Origin: Anisakis pegreffii
Taxonomy: Eukaryota > Nematoda > Chromadorea > Rhabditida > Anisakidae
Length of the DNA: 64,000 bases
Reading direction: 5' to 3'
Assembly: GCA_035041965.1 (NCBI GenBank)
Contig: JAPYMA010000758.1
Location: 186,001-250,000, forward strand
Shown here in pieces: positions 38,109 through 50,053 of the stretch; within the stretch, counting starts at the first letter, position 1; every line of letters begins with the position of its first letter. A program made the position numbers and the translations under genes. The notes under the pieces were generated by a model, which was given only the letters and a program-made list of their open reading frames with translations, searched no databases and had not been told where the DNA came from.

Positions 38109-41100
38109 CTATTCAAAATTGATGAGATCTCCATAACGCGCAAAAAAGTACATTGACATTGTTCCCATCGATAAACCGATCGTCTGAAGCGACAACACCA
38201 CAAACGCATCTTTTCTACTCACCGCTAACGCTTCCTCCATCGTGCGTTTCATTTCAGGCATCTGAATATTGTCAAGCATTTATTTGACGAGCTGATCGCA
38301 ATTCCCATTCCAAATATGAACACTACAATGAAAATAATAAAAGGTAGGCGAAAAGTACGAGATGAACTCACTGACCATACACGAAAGAGCAATGTAGAGG
38401 AACATTCCGCCGGAGAATCCGAAGATACACTTCAAAAATGAATCAATACTGCCCAGTAGTACGCCAATTACGAAGCCGATGAAACAAGTTACTGTGCTCA
38501 TTAAATTATAGAATAACGTTTGCTTCAGATTCATTCCTGCGTTCAGCAGAATCGCAACGTCACCTGAATCACAATAACATCTTTGACCAAAATCAACATC
38601 AAAATACTAACAGTCACAATAAATACATAATAAACACCGAAATCCAACCGAGTTCATGAGGGAATTCCTCAGCCAAGACAGCCAACGCCACACTGATACC
38701 ACCGAGCAGTGACTCAGTGAACGCAGCCCCAATGCTGATGCCATCGATAAAATTGTGAAGACCATCTCCGAAGATAATCATCCACGCCACTGTCGCTATC
38801 GCCGAGTCTTTCTTCTCGTTGAACGTTATCTCATGATCGTGCACACAGATGCCGTGAGCCTGAAATCTTCGTTCACCAATCAAACGACTCCATCCGTCGA
38901 TTTGATCGGTCATCATTATCTCCTTATTCAAACCAAAACTCATCTTATTGTGTAGATGGCGAATTGAATGCGCATTCACTATAATTCAACTATTTTACAC
39001 ACCACCAAAAATTTCAATCTAATTCTAAGTGATCACTGAATCTATGATAGAATAAACCATCAACTCTAATCCATTCAAATCCCAATCAACAATGCCATCA
39101 AACGAGGAAAATTAAGCAAACAGGCAAGCGTGAATTTCTGCGCTGATTTTATACGTGAAATCTGCAAGTGGATTTCATTTCGCTTTATCGCTCACACAAT
39201 TTTCGTAAATTATTGCTATACTAGAATTTCTATCTCGTTCCACCACTCAAATGTACATTATACAAAGGTGGAAGGATCATTTAATGAGGCATTGTCGAAT
39301 CCGAAACTGAACCTTCTTTCTCTCCATCACCAACCGTTTTGGTAATTTTTCCAAAAACTTGACCGGAGGTGCACAATAAGCGAAAAACGAGAGTTGTATA
39401 AAGGCTTTTTCAAGCAAAAGACAAAGCTTTGGAAGGTACGCGATGAACACAGTAGAGAGAAATTCAAGCACAGGCCTCAACCTCCTATATGCAGTTCACT
39501 CAACATTTTTGGTCTCACTCTCAACATTTTTGATTTTGGGCAAAAAATAGCACAAAAATGATAATTTATTCCCCAGCGACTTTACTTACTTCCACGAAAA
39601 ACTGCGCAATAGATTGGATCATCTGATTGCAGATTCGGAATCGGTACACCCGATTACATAAAGATGGCATCGTCGTTACGGTGAGCAGAAAAATTCAAAA
39701 TTTGTTGGGGCGTATCAGTTTCATAGCAAATGCAAAATATATTCAAATAAGAGCAGAACACGAATTGGTTAGGTGAAAGCGTATCATGCATCAGAGAAGA
39801 TCAAGAACTTGGCGAACGTATTAGAATGGTTTCATTTCGGATCAGTTATTATATAGATTAAATGCATCCGACTAAAAACACCATAATAAGACTAGATCAA
39901 TCGCATAGGCACATTCAAAATAATCACTTAACACCACGTCGAACTGCGGAATACGAAAATTCGAAAACTCAAGGCGACGGTGAACCAAACAGAACCGAAT
40001 GGATGCAAATGTGAGATCCTTTTCGTTGGACATTTACTGATGAAAGATTGAGAATTTGAGGGACTTCTGCAGATCATGATCAAGAAAATAAGTTCATTCG
40101 ACCTCATCATAAGAGGAACGAATCTCATTTCAATAACATATTAACAGAAACAAATAACTATCCATAATAAAATGTACCATGTGAATAATCGAGCAAACCA
40201 AAAGCCATAATAATAATAATAATAATAAAACAGAGAATAAATGAGCTTTTAAACGAAATTCGAGCATGAGTAAAAATGGCAACGCATGAACAATAACAAT
40301 GCATTAGACTTACAGAATCAGCAACACTCATACTCACTGATCGATTCGATGGACGGATAGCGCATCCTTGCATCGACTTCTAACAAAAACTCACATCATT
40401 CTCCCCTAACAAAAGTATCATCTTTCGCCAACAACCAACCACCAACATTCCTCATTCGGATATTTTATTGACTGATTAAGCTTACTATCAATTCCACCAT
40501 TAGCCAATTACCATATCGCCAATGAATTCGAAATGAATTAATCCAACAGAGTTTAGTGTTACTAAGTTGCTTGTACCCTTCAGCGAAACATTGCGAATGA
40601 GGATGCTCTTCGAGAAACAACGATTACCGCTGAGAATGGGCAAAAATAAAAAAAGAGATCCCACCTGTTTGGACATATCAACAGAGTTGTCATCGTTAAA
40701 TTGATCACCGTCCAATTTTGTGTTCGTTACAACATTCTCTACGACACCATCACATGACTGTCCATTGTCGATGCATTTTTTCACACTCTTCTCCTTCACT
40801 TCACCTCAAAATTTTAACTGATTTTCCAGTCAAGGATAAAATAATATGGCATCTCATAGAGTCATTCCCAATCATCCATCATCTCAAAACAATTTAGAAA
40901 CCATGATACGGCCCATCTTGAATTGTTGCAGCTCATCTTCGTCTAACATCGACACCATATGAATTCAGACAAGAGACAAATAAAGAAACAATCGATAAAA
41001 CCTACTATTACTGGTAATGAGCGCATCTGTTGATCGAACTGATAAACCGGCCTCTGTGTTAACACGGGCTATTGTCATATCCAACGCAACCGCATCGTTT

Positions 41101-42750
41101 ATCTTAAATCATTCCATTTTCAACAATGAAAACCAAATCCCAGCAGATTTATTGCTTTCCAATTATTGAGAAAAATATCTGCTCAAGAATAAGCCATTTC
41201 AAATTTATCAATCCGTGTTAAAAGCTACGAACAAATAAACATAAAAAATGGATGTACATTCATGCATGTGCTTTCTTTTTTCATCTTTCTTTCTATTTGC
41301 TTTCTTATTCTTTCATTCTCGATAAAATATCTCCTTATAAATTACAAACACCTCTTTAACTGATCATGAATGAAATGAATGAAATTAGACCAATCAATTT
41401 CAGTTGAGTACCAAAGAACTGTACTGTTTTGCTGTTGCATCTATCTAGTTTGAAGAGTGAAACTAGAACGAAAACAGAACTGAACAACAACACGTGGATG
41501 ATATCACTCAACGTTAAATCAATATCGATTAAAAGTGTGATCATTCAAATATCACGTAAGCGCATTTCCTGTTCACATCTCTCATTCCAATTCAATTCAC
41601 TACAACTAAAAGCTTTCGTCTCCCTTCACAACGATTCATTTATGATCGTTCACAAACTCACTGACCTTTTTAGATTCCAGTGATATTTTGATGAATTTGT
41701 CACAGAAAAAGAACGTATAAATACCAAGAATGCAAAACGTTTCCACTGGTATAAAATCATAATTTTTACCATCAGCAAGTCCAAGTCCCTGCAATCAATC
41801 ATTAAAAAGGCTTGCATGATTCGCAAATTTTGGAACACTAAAAACAACACAATTAAATAAAGATATCGGAAAATTTTCAAGCAAATAAATGAAACAAAAA
41901 CAAACAAAAAAACAGAACAAATGAATGAATAAACAAATGAACATGGATGAATTGGAATGAACCTGAGGGAGAAGATGAAGAGTAGATGAACTGATTAATG
42001 AGCCGACACCAACGGCCACAAAAATAGTGATGAAATGATTGTATGTGCGCTTACTGAGACCACGAACAAATAGAATACCAACTGCAGCACACAAACTTAT
42101 CAGCGTTGTACAACCCAAACCAATCGTCCATACTGAAAACAAATGAACATTTCTTCAGATCACATAAACATCACATTCAAAATACACTACGAAATCCAGC
42201 AGTCAACGTTATCAATAATTTACACTGGTTGGAGTAAAACATTCGAGAAGCGTGCGGTTGCACGTTTCAATCGGTTGGCAAATTATTCCCGAAACTGAAT
42301 AATACATCAATCAAAGCTTGGATGAACTGAACGCAATCGAATTTGCATTTCATATGGTCATTTCTTGAGGTCAACAGACACGAATGAAAAACATACCAGC
42401 TCTACTGGCTGGTCAGAAGGTTCGCTACTTTAAGGTTCTTTGAAAGCATGAGTTCAGTTAATCACCAAACTAATTAAATGACCCAATGAATTTTATCTGC
42501 ATTTGATCAAAGGCACTGAACTGAGCCTTTAAATTGCAAATTAAAAAACTTCAGAATTGCACAACTAACTGGCAAGATTGGACGGTCTGGTGTGTTTGCT
42601 GGATGTATCATGAACGTCTTCAATCGATTGCTCAAGCTGTGCCGTCCATGAGGCACAGATATGACGCAGTTCTTGTGTTGACATGTTTGCAGCGCGCATC
42701 ATATCCGCATCACTTGTACTCGGAGTCCACTCGAATGGTTCCAAAGGCAT
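38109..42750 (-). CDS. ZIP-family metal transporter, ZIP8/ZIP14-like (SLC39)
   Basis: Firm exons in coding order: 42750-42570, 42132-41963, 41788-41666, then 38978-38649, 38563-38376 and 38261-38109 (stop). TM1-TM3 come from the second and third ([10 protein letters not shown].., [21 protein letters not shown]). The long exon carries the core: [13 protein letters not shown] in TM4 and EEFPHELGD in TM5. Glu in place of the first His of HExPHE is the mark of ZIP8/ZIP14, which carry Zn, Fe, Mn and Cd into the cytosol. [10 protein letters not shown] and the last helices follow. The cytosolic loop between TM3 and TM4 is unresolved: phase-compatible candidates are 41102-41012, 40942-40910 and an exon starting at 40804, but the join to 38978 is not settled. 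The ATG at 42750 has an upstream in-frame stop and no signal peptide, so the N-terminus is short or a 5' exon was missed. Confidence 0.85.
40209..40229. repeat. ATA/AAT trinucleotide microsatellite
   Basis: A short run of ATA repeats lies within the loop-region intron of the ZIP gene. Confidence 0.8.
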
Positions 42751-44910
42751 TATGGATTATGTTGGTGTTACGAACAATTAAGCGTACAAACTTGATAACT
42801 AGTAACAAACGTTGATTATTTTTCGGTTACGCATCAATCAGTCAATCACCTACAATAACACCTCAACCTGAAATTGAACAAAAATTATTCACTGACTCTA
42901 AAAATCTAGAAAAGACGATTCAAAATCGAGATCGCTTAGCGGGAAATACATTAGAGTTCAAGACGGATGCAGCACGTGGTGGAGACTCCCGATGTTCTTA
43001 TTCGACAGCACGAGCAAAGGATTAATTTTCAAGGAAAAAGTTCAGTTCGCATACATAAACTATTCGAGAGTATGTTGAGAAGAGCAAAAAATGAACGATA
43101 CTCTCTAACATTTTCAAGTTTAACCTCGAAACGAAAACATTTACGCTGTTTATAGGTCAACAAGTGAAGATGAAGCACAAAAACAATATACATGGAAAAT
43201 TTTGAAAAAATAGGAAAAAAAATAAGTACTGAAACAAAACAACTGTTTAATCTTACAATGAGACTTCAGCTAACTTCCTAACTTCTTCTTAGTTTATGAG
43301 ATGAAAAAAAGTTAACAACTCGACTGCTGTTATTAAGTATGATTGAATGATGCATGACAACGTCGATCTCGAAACACACGCTTGTTAGCTCATTCACGAT
43401 GAGATGTTAAAGCATTTCAAGCTGATTTTGTTAAGCTTATTTCATTCGCATAAGTTCCGAGTGCTTCGATTCATTCACGGATGGATAATGTAAATGAGAA
43501 AGTTTCAGATCGTTTAAAAGCAAATCAATTATGAAACACTTTTCAATCAATGCTAAAATCAGCACCGAATATGGCAGTGTGCTGCTATGAGCTAGGTTTA
43601 GGACTGGAAACGAAGATAGACGAGAACGTTTCGTTGGTTGGGACTGCTCTTACGGTTGTTAGTCTGCGGACGTGACCAGTCTCAAATAAAGCTATCGAAA
43701 ATGGCGAAATGCATCAGTTACAACTGAATCACCAATGTTCTATGCATAGTGCGCGAGAACGCATTTGGATTTTCATGGATAACGCTCACTATAACGAGGG
43801 ATTAGTGTTGATTTGAACAGAGAGATGTTGTTTGCAGAAAATAGGCTAAATTGGACGGGATACTGTAGTAATAAGTTCATAAATTTAAACACATTCACAT
43901 AATATCAACAGTAAAGTTAATCAAACGATTGACAACAACACGATAATGAAACGTTTTAAACAGCAATTGATAATAGCAAATATTCGCACGAATACAAGCA
44001 AATCGCAGAATTCAGCCATGAGAAGAGGGCGAGTTGGTCACAAACGCAATAGCAGCAGGTGTAAACGTGATGTGCGTTGCGTTCATTCACATAAGACAAG
44101 AAATAACACCACTACCTGAAGAAAGCAACGCTTAGGCGATGATAGTGAGACTGACTGCGATATTGAGACGATACTTGTGCGATGTGTTTATTTCGAAAGT
44201 TCGCTGCTCATTATGACCTCAACAAAGCACACATCGTGAATTATTCATGAAAACGGCATCAAGTACGACTAGAAACTATTACTGAGATTCGTTAAATTCA
44301 TTAAAAAATAAGTGCAATCTGCTTGATGACAAGAATGAATGTTGTTTTATGAATATAAATCACGAAAACGTTTCATATTCAATTAGGATGAGCAGAAGAC
44401 TAGTATGGCTTCATATGTATTACCCATAACTCCATTCACATGCAGATTCTAGGTGGCAGAATGGAACATAACAGATATGACGATTCATCAAGAGTTTGGG
44501 ATGACTGAATGTACTGCCGGTTCTTCATTAGAATGATCGCAACGCTTTTATATTCGTCAATTTTGAATTGATATTGATGGATGAAGATCTGTATTTAAAA
44601 AGAGATTGGTGCAAGCTGAATAAAATATGTAGGTGGGATATTTTTTGGAAGGGGGAGGGAATGGCACGTCAATTCAGAAGACACGAAGAATAGTGCGAGG
44701 TGCGATGTGACGAATGTTTACACAGTTGTTTGATCCATTAGCAAAACTAAAATCAACAAATGACGTAAAATATAATAATGGCATTCGAATTGAGTTTTCG
44801 CGTCAATATCAATGTTTACATGCAATCCGGACTCACGCTTTCTGTCCCGAAATATCCCTGGATTTCGGGGTTCATAAAACGAGTCATTTTTTTATTATTT
44901 TAATAATATA

Positions 44911-44960
44911 CTCATCTTGAATTACACATCAGTCATTTCAAATTCATTTCAATTCAGTAT
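44911..44960 (+). repeat. Dispersed repeat copy 2
   Basis: It shares TCATCTTGAATTACACATCA and flanking bases with 3410-3460 in the same orientation. It directly abuts the candidate inverted-repeat element that starts at 44962. Confidence 0.6.
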
Positions 44961-44961
44961 T

Positions 44962-45171
44962 GATGGCATTCGACCAACGGTCGGTCGGAATTCCGACATT
45001 CGGATTCCAGCCGAACAGTCTGGAAGATCGGTCTGAACTCCGACTGCCAGAAATTCAAAACGTCAATTCGATCGGATTCTGACAGAACAATTCCGACAAT
45101 TGATCGGAATTTCGGTCGCTGAACTGATGAAATTTCATGTGGGTCGGATGAAATTGCGCTCGGATACCATC
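44962..45171. mobile_element. Candidate MITE-like element, GGTCGGAAT-rich
   Basis: A 210-bp block of unlike composition, rich in TCGGAATTCCGAC-type motifs, is bounded by GATGGCATTCGA and TCGGATACCATC, which are inverse complements apart from two bases. It is non-coding. Target duplication is not evident, so the element status is tentative. Confidence 0.45.
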
Positions 45172-45476
45172 ACTGGCATAAAGCAATATAACATGTCAAG
45201 ATTCATCGAAAAGTGCCGAGCATTCAGGTACTTAACTCACGCCTGAAACCAAAATTGGTTCATTTTCAAAGAAGAATTATAACATTATGAGAAAAAAGAG
45301 ATCATATGAGATGCAAAGAACAGATTCTTGTCGATAGCAGTCAACGGCTCGAATTCCGCTTTAACAGCTCAACGAAGGAAGATGACATGAGGTACTGAAT
45401 TCAACTTGAAAAAAAAAGATTCCTTGAACAAAAATGAAACTTCATTACTTGGAATATGCGAGCTGTGTGTTCGAAC

Positions 45477-45609
45477 CTAGTGTGGTGCGGGACGGAAAAA
45501 AATTTGGGGACGGGGCCCGAAAATGCCGTCGACTTAAAAAAAATTCGGGGACAAGGACTGAAATTCTGGATGGAATCTCCAAAATTGCCCGATCGCCGCA
45601 CCAAACTAG
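45477..45609. mobile_element. MITE copy 2, CTAGTGTGGTGCGG family
   Basis: The element is 133 bp. It begins CTAGTGTGGTGCGG exactly as copy 1 and ends CCGCACCAAACTAG, one base different from a perfect inverted repeat. The interior shares a GGGGA..CGG-rich left half and a GA(A)ATTCT..GATC right half with copy 1, in the same orientation, but is diverged. It has no coding capacity and lies in intergenic DNA. Confidence 0.85.
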
Positions 45610-48600
45610 TAGAATCTATTCGTTACAAGGAATACAATTCAGTGGATATTTATAGTGGAATTTCTAAATTGCAGTATAGAGTGAACGACGTGCAATTTCA
45701 CAATGACGTCCTTTTGAAAAAGAAAACAGTCGAGCGAAACATCTGTCAGTACGAAATATGATAACGCACGCACGTCTTCAGCACTTCGACAAACACAAAC
45801 AAATAACAAAAATCCATTCGATGAGATCCGTTCGAATCGAATCGCTCTTGAATCACATATAATGCACAAACGAAATAGTTGCACTCTCCAATTTTGTTTT
45901 TGTGAACAACTCTATTCAAAGCCATCGATCTTATATGATGACATCTCGGAAGTGTCATCCATCATTCATGGAATATCTGGACGCATGATTGCCTACAACT
46001 TGATTCTGACGTTTCAAATAGAAGCGTTGAGTTCAGAAAATGAACTATCACTATTTTCAAAGGTTATGATTACTCGAATGCGTTGGAAGATTTTCCTTAT
46101 AATCTTATTTGTCCGCTTCATTAACATTCATTAACGATTGGTTACAAAATCGTGCTCGCTGGCACTCACTCTCACAACAACAACAAATCAAATGTATTGA
46201 ACTGTTCCTCTTCGTTCTGAAATTACTGATTTTGATATTCAGCGTCAGTGAGGAATTAGAGCTCGGCAAATGAAAGTTTCTTTTTCCAATAGATCAGACC
46301 TTACTCCACATAAGACGTAATAACAGCTTAATTTGAATTCTTATGCACTGATGCTCTAAATATGATACTTCCAAAATGTAGGATACCATCCTATACAGGT
46401 GCATAGCACTCCAGTGAGGAATTCTCGTTCATCAAATTATAAGCTATTCGCACCACAGAAACCACGTTCACTTGAGAATCAAATGACAGCATATTTTTGA
46501 TGCTTAAAAATGAGTGTAGTGGTGATTTAAACATATCATACCAAAGTACTGGATCATGCGGCAATGCTAATGATGATTTGCAGTGAGATACACGAAAAAC
46601 TCTCTAACAGAGACTTTGCCTTGTTGAAGCAAACGATATTCTTATATGTGATTCAAAAATCTCATAAATGATCTCTATTCATAGAATGATCTCAACCTGC
46701 TTCCTGAAGATGAGCATATGTTGAGCTTAACACTCTTATTGGACCTTAGAATCATTGCGATCATTCTCGGAAAAAGATGCATAGTTTTCGATTGCAATAC
46801 ATTCACGCAAATAACCGTTTGACTGTGATGGCGTGTGTTTTATTTCAGCAGTAGACTGCGATGTCGGTAATATTTGAACAGTTAAAAGGTGTTCCACTCT
46901 CGATTGAATGAATCCGGTTCCGAGGCGTGCTCACAAGGGCTCTACATGCACTCGTTTGTACTTCACATCGACAACACAAATTAAACAAAACGCGCATTGA
47001 TATTGTTTGTTCTTGTGTTGGCGATAAAGGGTACATTTCAAAAATACTTCTATTATGTATGTATGAGCAGAAATAATGTGTACAAATGCAAAACATGTAA
47101 TCATTTCGACTTCGTATCAACTTGAATCACATCCCAAAGAGTAATTAATGCATTGAACAAAGGTCAGGCATTAATAGAATTGCACCGAAAATGTAGTGAA
47201 AACAATTAGGGCTTTGCAAAAAACTCTCACGTTTTAAATCATCCAAATCGTGATCGACTCTTTTTGTTTCCATTTTTGTTGTTGTCGTTGTTTTGTGTTC
47301 ATTTGTAATTCGATTATAGGATATTTTTCGAAATATTGTCGATTCATCGGAGAGTCTTTAGTCATCATCATGCAAATGAATGAGTCTTTACCTCATCAGT
47401 TCAACCTCATTCCAAACGATGACTCATCCTCGTAATAGATAATGTTTTTCATCACAAGACGAACAGGTTCTAAGGAGGACTATGACTAGAGAGCAATAAT
47501 TTAGCATGACTCATGCATACATTTCTAACGGTAGGGTCACAATATGGTTTTGCTGGATGGCAGTCTTATTTCATTGACTCGATCATCTTTCAGCTCGATG
47601 CATGAGATGTTCGGTTCGTTGCTATGCATTGCGCATCTCGACAGCTCGTCTTTTTTTTTTTTTGAATTTTCATCTTCTAATTATTTCTCGAAAGATGTTC
47701 GATCGATAACTACGTGAATATTACCAATTTCAGATCTCTACTGTGTTCATTCATTGATAAATACCATAAGTTAATAGTAATGAAATGAATCAATCCTTTG
47801 AATACAGAAATCATTCATGTGACATTATTATGCGATATAAAGTGCGCATATTTTTGTATGCGAGTCAAAACTGATACATCCATCAAAAGTTTTGCGACTG
47901 AAGCGATTAACGCAAAAAAAAGTGAATTGAAATTGAATTTTGATAAAACCGGATCCATCTTCAGCTGAACGCCACTCAAATTGAGTATTGTTCCATTCAC
48001 TTCTGCTACCGTGGCCTACTCCGATACAGTTACAACACTTTATTTCACATCAGTACCGCAATTATTTCTTCACTGCTTTTTGTTTTCACCGAACCACGCT
48101 CATTCCACTAAATGGCTTACATAATTTCGTCCGAAATTCCGTTCTGCTGATTTCATCTCGTTCAATTACCACTCAAAATGTCTTCGTCCCTATGAGGATT
48201 TCGATATTTCATTTCATCGTTTAGCAATTCTCGAAACGGATATCATTTGAAAAGAACAGCTGCCCTTTTTTCAATTCCCAATTCTAGGTATGGATCAAAT
48301 ATGACAAGTTACATGAGCAGTCATGATCTCTATCATGTAAATTGCTGGTTTGAGGATGAACTTACGAGTTGAGGAGCACAGAAAATGAATGAGACAGTTT
48401 TATTTGGATAAATGGATTGACGGAGGATGAAATGACGACCTTCAAAACGAATACCGAACGCATGATCAATGTATGATGAGTGCACTGCACACTCAGTACA
48501 GTTCTCTTCTCCATGAACACAATGCCGCAATCCATTGCTCACATATTCTGATCATTTGCATCGCTTTGCTCGTTCCCTCATTCATTGAACCTCTGATTTG

Positions 48601-50053
48601 CACAAGATTGTCTACTGTTCGAGTTAACTTTTGATTACACCCTTACCTGTCCTCTAAATTACCTTGCTATCGATTGTGCTATGTCTCATCGAACAATTCT
48701 CATCAACGAATACTGCCCATGCATTACTGCTCGCCTGATTAGTTGATTCGATTGAATCCATTCGTTTCATCTCTTTAATCGATCATTTCTGCAAGTTTAT
48801 TTTCCTCTTGTCAATATTCAGTTGACAAACTGATTGTAATTGTTACATTCTCTTAAATACGATTGAACAGCTCAAGAAAATTTTGAAAATTTTGGAAAGG
48901 CATGTTAAAATGGTATAGGTATCCACACTTGAGCAAATGCAACCGGAACTATTTGTTCACTTACTCCAATATCAACAACATTCATTAATTCATGAATTTA
49001 TTGATTTTAGGCAAGTTTATTCAGCAGTTGTGTAATGTGAGATACATCAACGAGAAATTATTCTGAATGTTTCTTAAGAACGAAACTCCCATAAAATAGA
49101 TACGTTTAGCGCGATGCGAGTAATACTTCATATCGTCGTTGTTTTTCATATTTGCTCGTTCGTGTGTAATTTCATTTGTTACTTGATTTCAGTGATAATT
49201 GTTATTTCAGTGATAATTGTTAATAGAAGTGAATTTGAGTTCACGTTTCAACAAGCCTGTCAACATCGCATCCTCAACATGCATAGGTGAGCATACACAA
49301 AACTTTTTATTCGAGATGCGTTTTCTTTGTGTTAGCTATGTACTGAAGATACTCTCGGAGGTTTTTCGAGTGTGTTCTGAAATATAATGCAATTGCTCGT
49401 TCTTTGTACCGATTCACATTCCATATCATTCACCTAAGATTCAATGTGGATGTACGTTGTTTTTTCCACAAAATCTTTTACTGTTTTTCTATTTGTCACT
49501 AATTGTAAGATGCACTGTACAATTAGAGAGACTGTTTTGGAGCCGTCACTGTTCGTCCTTATAATTGAAAACCAACCAACCACTGAGAATTCTTCCGCGT
49601 TAATTATAAGTTAGAACCATTAATTTTAAACGAATCAAATTTTTGGGAAATTCAATTTTGTATGCGTCCTATTTAACGGTTTTGATTGTTTCAGTTTCTG
49701 CATTCGGATTGAATGCCCGAAATTGTTCAGCGAATTTAAACCGCATAAGGCGACTGTAGAGTGCATCTTCTCAGTTTTATGTTGAAAAAATGGTACAACA
49801 CCGTGTCAATAGCGTTTCAAAACACGTTTATTTGTGCGAATTCCATATTGAATACTTATTTGAGTGGTTGACTGTGTTCTGCAATTGATCGCTTAATCTG
49901 TTTTGTTATTTTTGTTCCATTTTCGAATTAAATTTTGTCCCTTCTTAATCAGATTTTAATTCAAAACAAATATTAATCCATTCATTAATACATGAATTCG
50001 GCATTTTCAAATTCCTACCAGGAACTCTCACTAAAAGTGCATAATTGTTTTAC

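Larger units (their letters stand above)
42751..50053. other. 7.3-kb intergenic region
   Basis: No gene recognised. It holds a dispersed repeat copy (44911-44960), a candidate inverted-repeat element directly after it (44962-45171), MITE copy 2 (45477-45609), a poly(T) run of about 20 near 47650, and a 17-nt direct duplication near 49190-49220. A minus-strand 69-codon Cys-containing frame (48333-48542) was seen but cannot be tied to any exon structure. Confidence 0.5.

Noticed and set aside
48333..48542. 69-codon minus frame with several Cys residues
   Set aside because: There is no adjoining exon, and the Cys spacing matches no domain that I know.
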